From the NCBI RefSeq assembly GCF_037971845.1, contig NZ_CP150227.1, positions 1,178,001 through 1,242,000 on the forward strand: 64,000 nucleotides of DNA, written 5' to 3'. This DNA comes from Paenibacillus sp. FSL R5-0766 (GTDB taxonomy: Bacteria; Bacillota; Bacilli; Paenibacillales; Paenibacillaceae). Positions 8,225 to 16,861 of the stretch are shown here, piece by piece (position 1 is the first letter of the stretch; every line of letters begins with the position of its first letter). Both the position numbers and the translations under genes were made by a program. Under the pieces are notes generated by a model. That model had not been told where the DNA came from. It worked only from the letters and a program-made list of their open reading frames with translations, and ran no database searches.

Positions 8225-9384
8225 GACATCCTGGATTTTGGCGTAAAAACCGTGACAGATTGATGCTGTCAGGGTTGTTGATTGCATTTGTCAGCGGGAT
8301 TTTTGGGATTGGGAGCCTGTTCAGTCTCGGAAATCTCAAACCAAGAACGGTGATTTTGCCAAGTGAGCAGTTCAACAGCCGTCTGGCACCACCACCGAGC
8401 AGTACGATTCAGATCGAGTCGGCTACCAAAATTCCAAATGACTTTGCGATCTTTGATTTTGAAGTGTTAGACCGGAATACGATTATATTTAATCAGCCGG
8501 AATTTTCCTATTCAGGGCTCAAGCTGTCTCTTCTGCATCTGGATGATAAGGAAGTGAAGAACATTGCGGCTAATACGGATTACGGTGTAACGATCAGCCC
8601 GGATCACAAGAAAATCATTTACTCCCAGTATCGGGCAGGTCAGACGCAGAAGACAACGTATGAGTATATGATACAGAGCGGGGAACGTCGCAAGCTTCCG
8701 TACGATAACTCGTATTATCGAGTGTTTGTGGGGAACGACTCCTACATCGGTCAGGATGATCTGTTATTTAAACAAGTTGATCTGAGCCAGGGGACGAGTC
8801 ATGTCATCTACACGTATGAAGAGCTGATGAGCATGTTCACAGGACCAGGACAAGGGAAAGGTTCGAGTGATACGTTTATCGTTATGGATGTGTTGCAGGT
8901 CAGCGAGGATCACCAACAGTTTTATATACTGGTGATGCTGAAAGACAAGTATGCTATCTATCGTGTATCGCTTGAGGATGAGCATGAAGTGAAGGCGTAT
9001 GCTGCAATGGAAGACATCCAACAGTACAAGTTGCTGAAAAATGGTGACATGCTCATCCAGGGAACGATGAATAAGGTACAGGGGCTGTATCGGTATCACG
9101 CAGCAGAGGAGCAGTATGATCTGTTATTACAAGGTTCGATCTGGAGCTTCGATCTGGATGCAGATGAATCCCGAATAGCTTACTTTTTCCCGATGGACAG
9201 TCAGAATCAGAAGAATGAGTTACATGTTGCCTACCTGAATGACAGCAAGATTTCGTCCGATACGGTGATCTATCGCAATATTGATAACTTCATCAGTCTG
9301 AAATGGAATGACGATGAATTATTTGCTGTAAGCAGCTCAGTGGATAAAAGTGAAATGTACCGCTTTAGTTTCAGAGCCTGGTAA
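8221..9384 (+). CDS. Membrane-anchored TolB/beta-propeller-like protein of a two-component operon
   Basis: 387 residues with an N-terminal helix (LMLSGLLIAFVSGIFGIGSLFSL) and a long extracytoplasmic part of repeated short beta segments with SPDHKKIIYSQY and DADESRIAYFFP patterns, as in TolB/WD-like propellers. No enzyme motif is visible. Its start overlaps the kinase stop, so it is co-produced with the two-component system. An accessory sensor or modulator of the kinase is a reasonable inference; the function is unproven. A terminator follows within 25 bases of the stop, so the exporter downstream has its own promoter. Confidence 0.7.
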   Translation: MRHPGFWRKNRDRLMLSGLLIAFVSGIFGIGSLFSLGNLKPRTVILPSEQFNSRLAPPPSSTIQIESATKIPNDFAIFDFEVLDRNTIIFNQPEFSYSGLKLSLLHLDDKEVKNIAANTDYGVTISPDHKKIIYSQYRAGQTQKTTYEYMIQSGERRKLPYDNSYYRVFVGNDSYIGQDDLLFKQVDLSQGTSHVIYTYEELMSMFTGPGQGKGSSDTFIVMDVLQVSEDHQQFYILVMLKDKYAIYRVSLEDEHEVKAYAAMEDIQQYKLLKNGDMLIQGTMNKVQGLYRYHAAEEQYDLLLQGSIWSFDLDADESRIAYFFPMDSQNQKNELHVAYLNDSKISSDTVIYRNIDNFISLKWNDDELFAVSSSVDKSEMYRFSFRAW

Positions 9385-9407
9385 GCTGCGGAAGGTATAC
9401 GAATATA

Positions 9408-9456
9408 AGACCTTGGTCTGATGGAGCGATAGCTGCTCTGCGGACAAGGTCTTTTT
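9408..9456 (+). terminator. Rho-independent terminator after the two-component operon
   Basis: Arms AGACCTTG (9408-9415) and CAAGGTCT (9445-9452), then TTTT. Confidence 0.8.
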
Positions 9457-9464
9457 GTTATGAC

Positions 9465-9519
9465 ATGTTACAAGTTGGATACAACTCCGGCCAGCCCCGA
9501 TACATCTCCATCCTATAAT
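9465..9519 (+). promoter_or_regulatory. Putative activator site and promoter of the ABC export operon
   Basis: 9465-9487 is the second copy of the two-half-site element (complement: TTGTATC then TTGTAAC, 11-base period). It is followed after 26 bases by TATAAT at 9514-9519, with no recognisable -35 hexamer. Orientation and spacing relative to the -10 match the site upstream of the sigma-factor gene exactly, which argues for one shared activator. Confidence 0.6.
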
Positions 9520-9596
9520 AAAAGGGAATGAGCTACGCGAATCTTTACATACAACCTCTGTACATATTTAGCAAGTAGAAAGGAAGACATGTAGCA

Positions 9597-10280
9597 ATGC
9601 TTCAAGTTGAACAATTATCCCACTCGTTCCGCAATGGCCAGGGAACCGTGCCGGTGCTTCAGGATATCAACCTGAAGATTGGAGAAGGCAAGATGGTGGC
9701 CCTGCTGGGCAGTTCGGGTTCAGGCAAGTCTACACTGCTTAATCTGATGGCGGGGCTGATGAAACCGGATCAGGGCAAGATTCTAATTGCGGGACAAGAT
9801 ATTGTACGTTTCAGTGAGAATCGCCTGGCGGAGTTCAGGCGCAGTCACATCGGGTTTATTTTTCAATCCTATGAACTGCTGTCCAATCTTACAATCCGGG
9901 AAAATGTAGAATTACCCTTGGTATTTATGGGGATAAGCCCTTCGAAACGCAAAGCAAAAGCATTGAAGCTGTTGGAACAGGTTGGACTGGGTGAAAAAGC
10001 AAGCTTGTTCCCGTCCCAGTTGTCGGGCGGTCAACAACAACGTGTCAGTATTGCACGTTCGCTCATTACCGAACCCTCGGTGATCTTTGCAGATGAGCCT
10101 ACCGGGAATCTGGATACTGAGACGGAGGAAGAGATCATTGCGATTTTGCAGCAGCTTAACCGGGATATGAATACAACCTTTGTCATTGTGACACATGAAG
10201 CAGAGGTCGCAGAGCAGATGCAAGTTGTGCTTACCCTGCAACATGGAATACTGGTCGAAGAAGCAGTAAGGGAAGTTTGA
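9597..10280 (+). CDS. ABC transporter ATPase (LolD/MacB type)
   Basis: 227-residue nucleotide-binding protein. It has Walker A LLGSSGSGKST, a Q-loop in GFIFQSYELLSNLT, signature LSGGQQQRVSIARSL, Walker B VIFADEPTGNLD and an H-loop IVTHEAE. The PTGNLD form of Walker B is typical of the MacB/LolD/FtsE class that powers extrusion of peptides, lipoproteins or drugs rather than import. It is the first gene of a three-gene operon with a permease and a HlyD-like adaptor. Confidence 0.93.
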   Translation: MLQVEQLSHSFRNGQGTVPVLQDINLKIGEGKMVALLGSSGSGKSTLLNLMAGLMKPDQGKILIAGQDIVRFSENRLAEFRRSHIGFIFQSYELLSNLTIRENVELPLVFMGISPSKRKAKALKLLEQVGLGEKASLFPSQLSGGQQQRVSIARSLITEPSVIFADEPTGNLDTETEEEIIAILQQLNRDMNTTFVIVTHEAEVAEQMQVVLTLQHGILVEEAVREV

Positions 10281-10298
10281 GGCAAAAGGAGAGGAAAT

Positions 10299-11669
10299 GT
10301 GAGAATACGGGATGTAGCACGTATGGCCTGGGGACAGATCATTCGTAGAAAAATGGTCACACTGCTGTGCATGATGGGGCTGTCCATCGGCTCTGCCGCC
10401 ATGATCATTGCACTTAGTGTAGGGCAGTCCGTGCAGACCTATAGCGAGAAAACATTGAACGACAATTACAAGATGGATGAAATTACGATTACGCCCAATG
10501 AAGGCATTCGTACGGGGAACGGCAAGGGGAATGGTCAGACATCGAAGTTTGAACGGGGAGCATTGACGTTGGAAAAGATTCAGATTATCCAAAGACTACC
10601 CCATGTTGTTGCCGTGGCTCCCATGTTAAAGCTGGATTCGCTGGAAATGGTGCTTCCGGATGGTCGCAGCACGTATGTTGAGGTCATTGGTACCCAGCTG
10701 GAGACCCTGGGCGGGTTTGGATACAAGTATGCTGAGGGACGTGGGGCAGAGGATGGTCGTATGGCGGTAACCAGTTATGGGGCTGCATTTGGACTCGTGG
10801 ACCCCAAAGTAACTCAGAAGTTATTCGAGCAGTTGAATGCTGATCCATATAACAATGAGCTTTTGGAGCAGTTTACGGAAATGTCTGCGAAGCAGGATCA
10901 GTTGGTGCAGCAGCGTATTCAGTTTCGATATGAAGATTATGCGAATGCGAGCAAAACCAAAATGAGCGGCTCTATACGCGTGTCTGGAGAACTGATGAAG
11001 CCTTCCAACATGGATGATATGAGTGCTCAAAACGATAAAAAAGTATATCTGCCGCTCGATACAGCTCGTGCATTGCAGGATGAGCTTGGATTACAGCAGG
11101 CCGACAGCAGTGCGGCCAAACATCTTAACTCGGCTCTGGTCAAGGTTGAAGACAAACGTTATGTATCCCAGGTGGAAGAACAGATTAAAAAGCTGACGTT
11201 AAACACACAGAGTAATCTGTTCCAAGAGGAAGCGATGTCAGGTCAATTGGCGATGTACCAAAAAGCAGCATTGGGGATCGGTGGTTTTATCATGCTGCTG
11301 GCCTCATTATCCATTATTGTAGCGATGATTATGTCTACGCATCAGCGTCGTAAACAGATTGGTGTGATGAAGGTGCTGGGCGCAAATCTGTGGCAGATCC
11401 GTCAGATGTTTATTACGGAAGCAGCGATGCTTGGGTTAATGGGCGGTGTGGCTGGTGTGGGGATCGCCTTTGCTGCCCTCGGCGGGGTGAATAGTCTGCT
11501 GGCGAGTCAGATGGCAGATCAGATGAATGGTCCGATGACCGTCGTTATTCAGCAGTCGGCTCTGCCACTTGGTATCGTTTTTGCTGTTCTGGTTGGCATT
11601 GTATCGGGTATATATCCGGCAATCAGCGCATCTCGGACCAATGCATTAACTGTGATCAAATCAATGTAA
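10299..11669 (+). CDS. MacB-like ABC permease (FtsX family)
   Basis: 456 residues beginning at GTG, 18 bases after the ATPase stop and preceded by GGAGAGGAAATGT. One N-terminal helix (GLSIGSAAMIIALSVGQ) is followed by a large extracytoplasmic domain of about 280 residues. Three C-terminal helices carry the FtsX core (IMLLASLSIIVAMIMSTHQRRKQIGVMKVLGANLWQIRQMFI...). This 1+3 layout is that of MacB-type mechanotransmission exporters, which move substrate outside the membrane rather than through a channel. Confidence 0.9.
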   Translation: MRIRDVARMAWGQIIRRKMVTLLCMMGLSIGSAAMIIALSVGQSVQTYSEKTLNDNYKMDEITITPNEGIRTGNGKGNGQTSKFERGALTLEKIQIIQRLPHVVAVAPMLKLDSLEMVLPDGRSTYVEVIGTQLETLGGFGYKYAEGRGAEDGRMAVTSYGAAFGLVDPKVTQKLFEQLNADPYNNELLEQFTEMSAKQDQLVQQRIQFRYEDYANASKTKMSGSIRVSGELMKPSNMDDMSAQNDKKVYLPLDTARALQDELGLQQADSSAAKHLNSALVKVEDKRYVSQVEEQIKKLTLNTQSNLFQEEAMSGQLAMYQKAALGIGGFIMLLASLSIIVAMIMSTHQRRKQIGVMKVLGANLWQIRQMFITEAAMLGLMGGVAGVGIAFAALGGVNSLLASQMADQMNGPMTVVIQQSALPLGIVFAVLVGIVSGIYPAISASRTNALTVIKSM

Positions 11670-11697
11670 TTTTATCAGCGAAAGGGAAATTGGGCAC

Positions 11698-12774
11698 ATG
11701 AAGAAATGGATTAAAATTATCCTCACCGTTGTACTTTTGGCAGGTGTGGGGTACTGGTTGTATGAAAAGTACAAGCCACAACCGGAGGCGCCTATAGAGA
11801 TTCCGCCCCCGATTACCTTTGATGTGACACAGGAAACGATGACGCAAACGATACAGGTGAAGGGGAAATCCGTATACACCGATCAGACGGATATCTTCGC
11901 TCCGTATGCTTCCAACATCAAGCAGTGGCACGTGAAAAGTGGTGAGCAGGTGAGCAAAGGCGATATCCTGTTTACCCTCGATACTTCTACGTTGCAAACA
12001 GAAGTTGAACAGTTGCAGAGTGATCTGGAGAAAGCCCAGCTGGAAAACAAGATGAATCAGGTTAGCCTGGATCAGGCGAATATGAGTGAGACCCTTGGCG
12101 TGACGGAAGAGGAGCGCAAGAAGGCATTTGCAGATCGGGAAGGTAAACGCCTGACGAATGAGTTGAATCAGAAAGCGCTGGTCCTCAAGGAGAAGGAGAT
12201 ACAGAAAAAGCAGGCAGTTATAAGTAAGTCTGTTGTGTATGCTTCCGCTTCCGGTATATTTCAGATGAATGAAGAGGATAGCAAGACACGTGCGGTGACG
12301 GAAGGACAGCTGATCGGATCCATTACAAACATCAGCAAACTGAAATTTATGACGATTGTTGGTGAGGAAGAAATGTTCAGGCTCAAGGTGGGCATGCCAG
12401 TTAAGGTGCGAATGACAGCGCAGAAAGACCTGCAATTCACCGGAAAGGTAAGTAAGGTGTCCAAATTCGCCCGCAAGAGTACCGATACGGACCTCAAGCA
12501 AGCTTCACAGTTTGACGTGGTCATTGATCTGAAGCCGGACGCCAGAATGTATGGAGGCGTGAGTCTGGAAGGCGATATCGAGACAATGCGGAAGGATACA
12601 GTGACGGTAGTGTCCAGTCTCGCGATTATGCGGGATCAGACCGAGCCTTACGTACTGTTAGACAAAGGCAATGGACAGACAGAGCCGCTGACGATCCAGG
12701 CTGGAATGGAATCGGGGGACAAGACAGAAGTAGTTAGCGGGTTGAAACCGGGAGACATTGTCGTTTTGCCCTAG
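11698..12774 (+). CDS. HlyD/MacA-type membrane-fusion adaptor
   Basis: 358 residues. An N-terminal membrane anchor (IILTVVLLAGVGYWLY) is followed by a lipoyl-like half-motif (IKQWHVKSGEQVSKGDILFTLD), a coiled-coil hairpin around 95-175 (TEVEQLQSDLEKAQLENK...), a second lipoyl half, and a beta-barrel domain (VGMPVKVRMTAQKDLQFTGKVSKVS). This is the architecture of periplasmic adaptor proteins, which in Gram-positives extend from the membrane into the wall and partner MacB-like permeases. It is the last gene of the operon. Confidence 0.88.
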   Translation: MKKWIKIILTVVLLAGVGYWLYEKYKPQPEAPIEIPPPITFDVTQETMTQTIQVKGKSVYTDQTDIFAPYASNIKQWHVKSGEQVSKGDILFTLDTSTLQTEVEQLQSDLEKAQLENKMNQVSLDQANMSETLGVTEEERKKAFADREGKRLTNELNQKALVLKEKEIQKKQAVISKSVVYASASGIFQMNEEDSKTRAVTEGQLIGSITNISKLKFMTIVGEEEMFRLKVGMPVKVRMTAQKDLQFTGKVSKVSKFARKSTDTDLKQASQFDVVIDLKPDARMYGGVSLEGDIETMRKDTVTVVSSLAIMRDQTEPYVLLDKGNGQTEPLTIQAGMESGDKTEVVSGLKPGDIVVLP

Positions 12775-12846
12775 ACGTAGGAATTTAAGAACAAGGCATC
12801 ATATGTAGTGACGATCTAGACGAGCGGGTTAATTCGGCATTGGAAA

Positions 12847-12894
12847 ACACGAGGTTCATTGTGGCAGATTGCCAGGATGGACCTCGTGTGTCTT
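12847..12894 (+). terminator. Rho-independent terminator after the export operon
   Basis: Arms ACACGAGGT (12847-12855) and ACCTCGTGT (12881-12889), followed by GTCTTTT. Confidence 0.75.
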
Positions 12895-12964
12895 TTGGAG
12901 CAAGGGATGTCCAGATTCCTGCCTGAATTATGGAAAAAAATATAATTAAATTTATATAATTCAA

Positions 12965-12993
12965 TTTACAGTAATATTTACATGTCGTATAAT
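12965..12993 (+). promoter_or_regulatory. Sigma-A-type promoter of the cellulase gene
   Basis: TTTACA (12965-12970), a 17-base spacer and TATAAT (12988-12993) in an AT-rich stretch. The predicted transcription start is near 13000, about 345 bases before the cellulase ATG. Confidence 0.65.
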
Positions 12994-12999
12994 CAGAAC

Positions 13000-13345
13000 A
13001 TAAGGAGGTGACACCGAACATCATGTTTGTAGATGGATAGGCGAAGACCTTTTTTTTAACTGTTTGAAGAAAGCGCTTACCCAATTTAGGATTCAGACAT
13101 CCCATAAGTCATTTTTCACACTTCTTCATGTCTAACACACGTTCAACCACACCCACCATATTATACTCATTCACATGATTCGCCCTCACACACCATTTGT
13201 TTGCTCAAGATTCCAGTGATACAACCATTTCTTTTGGAGGTGATACAACCAACTCATCCGAACGTTCTCTTCGTGCTAAGCATCATAATGACACAGAGGA
13301 TCAGACATGAGTACAACCCAATCTAACTAAAGGAAAGGTGGAACT
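13000..13345 (+). promoter_or_regulatory. Long 5' leader with orphan Shine-Dalgarno sequences and a cre-like site
   Basis: At the predicted 5' end lies a near-perfect anti-16S match AAGGAGGTGA (13002-13011). It is followed only by a possible five-codon peptide (MFVDG, 13023-13040). A second match, TTTTGGAGGTGA, occurs near 13233-13244 without a start codon at normal distance. A cre-like AGAAAGCGCTTACC (13068-13081) lies inside the transcribed leader. The rest is CA/T-rich and appears unstructured. A 5'-terminal Shine-Dalgarno without a gene is the hallmark of STAB-SD mRNA-stabilising leaders known from Bacillus; that role here is inference. Confidence 0.5.
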
Positions 13346-15790
13346 ATGAAGACTAAATTGAAAACCAAATCGAGAGGTAAGAAGATCCTGCGCAAAGGTG
13401 TAAAACAAATGCTTGCAGCAACGCTGCTCGCGGCGGGGATTTTCCCTGGACTGTCTCCAGGCTTGACTCAGGCCGCTGAAGCACATGTGGATAATCCATT
13501 TGTAGGGGCAACCGCGTATCTGAACGAGGACTATTCAGCTCTCGTGGATACGTCCATTGCACTGACCAACGATGTGTCGTTGAAGGCCAAGATGGAGACG
13601 GTCAAATCGTATCCAACCGCAGTATGGGTTGATCGGATTGCTGCAATCTATGGCGGGACGGACAACGCTGGTCGCAAAAGTGTAGAGCAACATCTGGATG
13701 CCGTTCTCGCTCAAAAGAAACCGGGTACGCCTATAACGGCTTCATTTGTTATCTATAACTTGCCTGGACGGGATTGTCATGCACTCGCATCGAATGGTGA
13801 ACTTCCACTAACACAGGCAGCACTGCAGACCTATAAAACGGATTATATTGATGTGCTCGCAGATATCTTCGCAGATCCGAAGTATCAGGATATTCGTATT
13901 ATTGCTGTCATTGAACCGGACAGTCTGCCTAACCTTGTGACCAACCTGAGTACACCAGCTTGTGGTCAAGCCAGCTCAACAGGTATCTATGAGGCGGGTG
14001 TGAAGTATGCATTGGACAAGCTGCACGCCATTCCGAATGTGTACAACTATCTGGATATCGGCCACTCCGGCTGGCTTGGATGGGATAACAACCGTTCTGC
14101 AGCAGTTGCGCTGTATACAAGTGTTGTGCAAGGGACAGCCGCGGGTCTGAGCAGTGCAGATGGTTTCATTACAAATACAGCGAACACCACACCGCTGGGG
14201 GAGCCGAACCTGTCTAACCCTGATCTCAATATCGGTGGACAACCGATTAAATCTGCCAAGTTTTATGAGTGGAATCCTTATTTTGACGAAACCGATTTCA
14301 CCGCTGCGCTGTATGCTGATTTCGTACAAGCTGGCTGGCCAAGCAGCACAGGTTTCCTGATTGATACTAGCCGAAATGGGTGGGGCGGGGTAGACCGTCC
14401 AGCATCTGCTACGGGCAGCAACATCAACGATTATGTGAACTCCGGACGTGTAGATCGCCGGGAGCATCGGGGGAACTGGTGTAATGCCAGTGGCGCAGGT
14501 ATTGGTGAAGCACCTAAGGCTGCACCAGGACCAGCGCATCTGGATGCTTATGTATGGGTGAAACCTCCGGGTGAATCCGATGGCTCCAGCTCCGAAATTC
14601 CGAATAACGAAGGCAAAGGTTTCGACCGGATGTGTGATCCAACCTTCACAACGCGGGATGGTGTATTAACAGGTGCATTGCCTAATGCTCCGGTATCGGG
14701 TCACTGGTTCCATGATCAATTCGTGGCACTGGTGGAAAACGCATTCCCTGTACTTCCTGCAAGTAACGGTGGAGGCAATCCTCCGGGGGGAACAACAGCT
14801 CCGGCAGCACCAGCAGCATTGACAGCTTCTGCCGGTAACGCTCAAGTCTCCTTGACGTGGACTGCTTCTACAGGGGCTACAAGTTACAGTGTGAAGCGGG
14901 CATTGAGTGCATCTGGTCCATTCACAACAATTGCAGCCAATGTAAGTGGAACGTCTTACAGCAATACCGGCCTGATCAATGGTACAACCTATTATTATGT
15001 GGTAACAGCAACAAATGCAGTAGGTGAAAGTGTTAACTCTGCAACAGCAACAGCTACACCCGTTGCAGGTGTGACGGCGCCAGCAGCACCGACTGCTCTC
15101 ACAGCAACCGCAGGCAATGCACAGGTGAGCCTGACGTGGACCGCTTCTACAGGTGCAACAAGTTATGATGTGAAACGCGCGCTGAGTGCAACAGGTCCGT
15201 TCACAACGATCGCCACGAATGTGAGTGGTACGTCCTACACGAACACTGCCCTCACGAACGGCACGACGTATCATTATGTGGTAAGTGCAGTGAATGCAGC
15301 AGGGCAAAGTGCCGATTCCGCTGTAGCTTCCGCGACACCTCAAAGTGTCGTTGTACCAACGAGTGATCTTGTCGTGCAATATCGTGCTGGAGATACCAAT
15401 GCTCAAGATAGCCAGATCAAACCGTATTTCAACATCAAAAACCTGGGCAGTACTGCTGTGAATCTGAGTGATCTGAAGATCCGGTACTACTTCTCCAAAG
15501 AAGGCTCAGCTGCGATGGATTCTGCCATCGATTACGCTCAAGTGGGTGGAGCCAATATCCAGCGTACCTTCACAGATTCCTATGTGGAGCTGAGCTTCAC
15601 ATCTGCTGCTGGCAGCATTCAGGCTGGTGGACAGACTGGAGACATCCAGCTTCGCATGTACAAAACAGACTGGTCCAACTTTGACGAGACGAATGACTAC
15701 TCCTTCGATCCAACGAAAACATCCTACCAGGATTGGAATAAGGTAACACTCTACCAAGGTGAAAACCTGGTATGGGGTATTGAGCCTTAA
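13346..15790 (+). CDS. Secreted GH6 cellulase (GH6-Fn3-Fn3-CBM3)
   Basis: 814-residue exported glycoside hydrolase family 6 enzyme that cleaves cellulose beta-1,4 bonds with inversion. A basic N-terminus and hydrophobic stretch end at LTQAAEA. The catalytic domain spans about 45-470, with the two GH6 acidic residues in YNLPGRDC (Asp143) and IEPDSLPN (Asp192) and the YLDIGHSGWLGW segment. Two nearly identical fibronectin type III linkers (about 483-571 and 577-666) follow, then a C-terminal CBM3 cellulose-binding module (from about 672, LVVQYRAGDTNAQDSQIKPYFNIKN). The Shine-Dalgarno is AAGGAAAGGTGG. The gene is monocistronic with a long leader and a cre-like site. Cellobiohydrolase versus endoglucanase mode cannot be settled by eye. 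Confidence 0.93.
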   Translation: MKTKLKTKSRGKKILRKGVKQMLAATLLAAGIFPGLSPGLTQAAEAHVDNPFVGATAYLNEDYSALVDTSIALTNDVSLKAKMETVKSYPTAVWVDRIAAIYGGTDNAGRKSVEQHLDAVLAQKKPGTPITASFVIYNLPGRDCHALASNGELPLTQAALQTYKTDYIDVLADIFADPKYQDIRIIAVIEPDSLPNLVTNLSTPACGQASSTGIYEAGVKYALDKLHAIPNVYNYLDIGHSGWLGWDNNRSAAVALYTSVVQGTAAGLSSADGFITNTANTTPLGEPNLSNPDLNIGGQPIKSAKFYEWNPYFDETDFTAALYADFVQAGWPSSTGFLIDTSRNGWGGVDRPASATGSNINDYVNSGRVDRREHRGNWCNASGAGIGEAPKAAPGPAHLDAYVWVKPPGESDGSSSEIPNNEGKGFDRMCDPTFTTRDGVLTGALPNAPVSGHWFHDQFVALVENAFPVLPASNGGGNPPGGTTAPAAPAALTASAGNAQVSLTWTASTGATSYSVKRALSASGPFTTIAANVSGTSYSNTGLINGTTYYYVVTATNAVGESVNSATATATPVAGVTAPAAPTALTATAGNAQVSLTWTASTGATSYDVKRALSATGPFTTIATNVSGTSYTNTALTNGTTYHYVVSAVNAAGQSADSAVASATPQSVVVPTSDLVVQYRAGDTNAQDSQIKPYFNIKNLGSTAVNLSDLKIRYYFSKEGSAAMDSAIDYAQVGGANIQRTFTDSYVELSFTSAAGSIQAGGQTGDIQLRMYKTDWSNFDETNDYSFDPTKTSYQDWNKVTLYQGENLVWGIEP

Positions 15791-15870
15791 GAGGAATCAT
15801 CGGTGATCTGTAATTCGGTAATTCGGAGTTTAAGATAAGCTACAAGCATGTTAACCCGTCAATCATATGT

Positions 15871-15912
15871 AAAATACCGCCCTTCTCCGTTGAGGAAAGT
15901 GGCGGTATTTAC
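15871..15912. terminator. Bidirectional terminator between cellulase and HAD phosphatase genes
   Basis: Arms AAATACCGCC (15872-15881) and GGCGGTATTT (15901-15910). A-rich and T-rich flanks on each side suit the two convergent genes. Confidence 0.7.
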
Positions 15913-15948
15913 ATTGTACAGTTGATAGTACTTTCGCCAAAACATGAA

Positions 15949-16776
15949 TTACTCGCCAAAGAAATTTCTACATATATGCAAAATTCCCTCGGCGTATGGA
16001 TAGGGGGCAACGTTGTGGTGGAATGATTTTGCCTCGGTCGTTGCATTCTGGAGAAGATATCCATGGGTAACCATCTGAAGCATCTCGATGTCATTTCCAC
16101 TGTCACCGAAGGCCAATGTATTGGACAGGAGCACCTGATTGTAATCGATCAGGAATTGCACAGCCGCTTTCTTTCCGGTTCCTGCGGGGATAAAATCAAC
16201 ATCATAGGCGTGCTCTGGATCACCCGCCTTGGGATTACACTCATTGATATTGATTCCAATTCCGTGATTGGTAGCCAGATGCCTGATAATATGAATATCA
16301 TATTGGGTTTTGACTAAAGATTCTGCATAATAATAGTAGTTCATTTTGTAACCGGAATGACCAAATTGAGTCTGTTCGTGGAGAGCAATGTTGTATGTTG
16401 ATTTCAATTCACCAATTAAATCTTCTACATCTCTACGGGAGAATCCGGATTCTCGAATGATCTTTTGCCATGAAGGAAGGGTAAGCAATTGTCCGTCATG
16501 CCGGACTTCCCATAGATCTGTTCCCAGATTGCTTGCTATAAAATGGGGGAACTGCGTCATACCGGCCGTTTTCATTTTTGCCTGTATTTGCTGAATGCTG
16601 CTTCCGGTGACCCAGGCTACCTTTACATGATGATTTTTGGCAAGGTGCTGGATATATCTTTCCAACTCGTATACTCTTCTGAGGTGTTCAGGCGAACATT
16701 CATGTGGGTAATACGTTTCGTCAAAATCAAAAAATATCAGATATTCAGTTACAGCCGGGGTATAGGTGACTTCCAT
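15949..16776 (-). CDS. HAD-superfamily phosphatase (sucrose-phosphatase-like)
   Basis: 275-residue cytoplasmic hydrolase. Motif I is FFDFDETYYP, with nucleophile Asp17 and acid Asp19. Motif II is in WVTGSS, a lysine lies in the cap-to-core region, and motif IV is AFGDSGNDIEML, which together fit the Cof/S6PP-like branch of HAD phosphatases. The start has GGGAGGAATAACACAA before the ATG. The gene diverges from a LacI-family regulator across a perfect palindrome at 16820-16835, so it is very probably regulated by that protein. A phosphorylated sugar is the likely substrate. Confidence 0.82.
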   Translation of the reverse strand: MEVTYTPAVTEYLIFFDFDETYYPHECSPEHLRRVYELERYIQHLAKNHHVKVAWVTGSSIQQIQAKMKTAGMTQFPHFIASNLGTDLWEVRHDGQLLTLPSWQKIIRESGFSRRDVEDLIGELKSTYNIALHEQTQFGHSGYKMNYYYYAESLVKTQYDIHIIRHLATNHGIGININECNPKAGDPEHAYDVDFIPAGTGKKAAVQFLIDYNQVLLSNTLAFGDSGNDIEMLQMVTHGYLLQNATTEAKSFHHNVAPYPYAEGILHICRNFFGE

Positions 16777-16819
16777 TTGTGTTATTCCTCCCTAGAGGTT
16801 GTTTTCGATATCATAGTTG

Positions 16820-16835
16820 CTGGGAACGTTCCCAG
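16820..16835. promoter_or_regulatory. LacI-family palindromic operator
   Basis: CTGGGAACGTTCCCAG is a perfect 16-base palindrome with a central CG, the classical form of a LacI/GalR operator. It sits between the divergent HAD phosphatase and LacI genes, 27 bases before the regulator's ATG and 44 bases before the phosphatase ATG. Confidence 0.75.
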
Positions 16836-16861
16836 GTCAATACTTTTCATATGAGGTGTTT

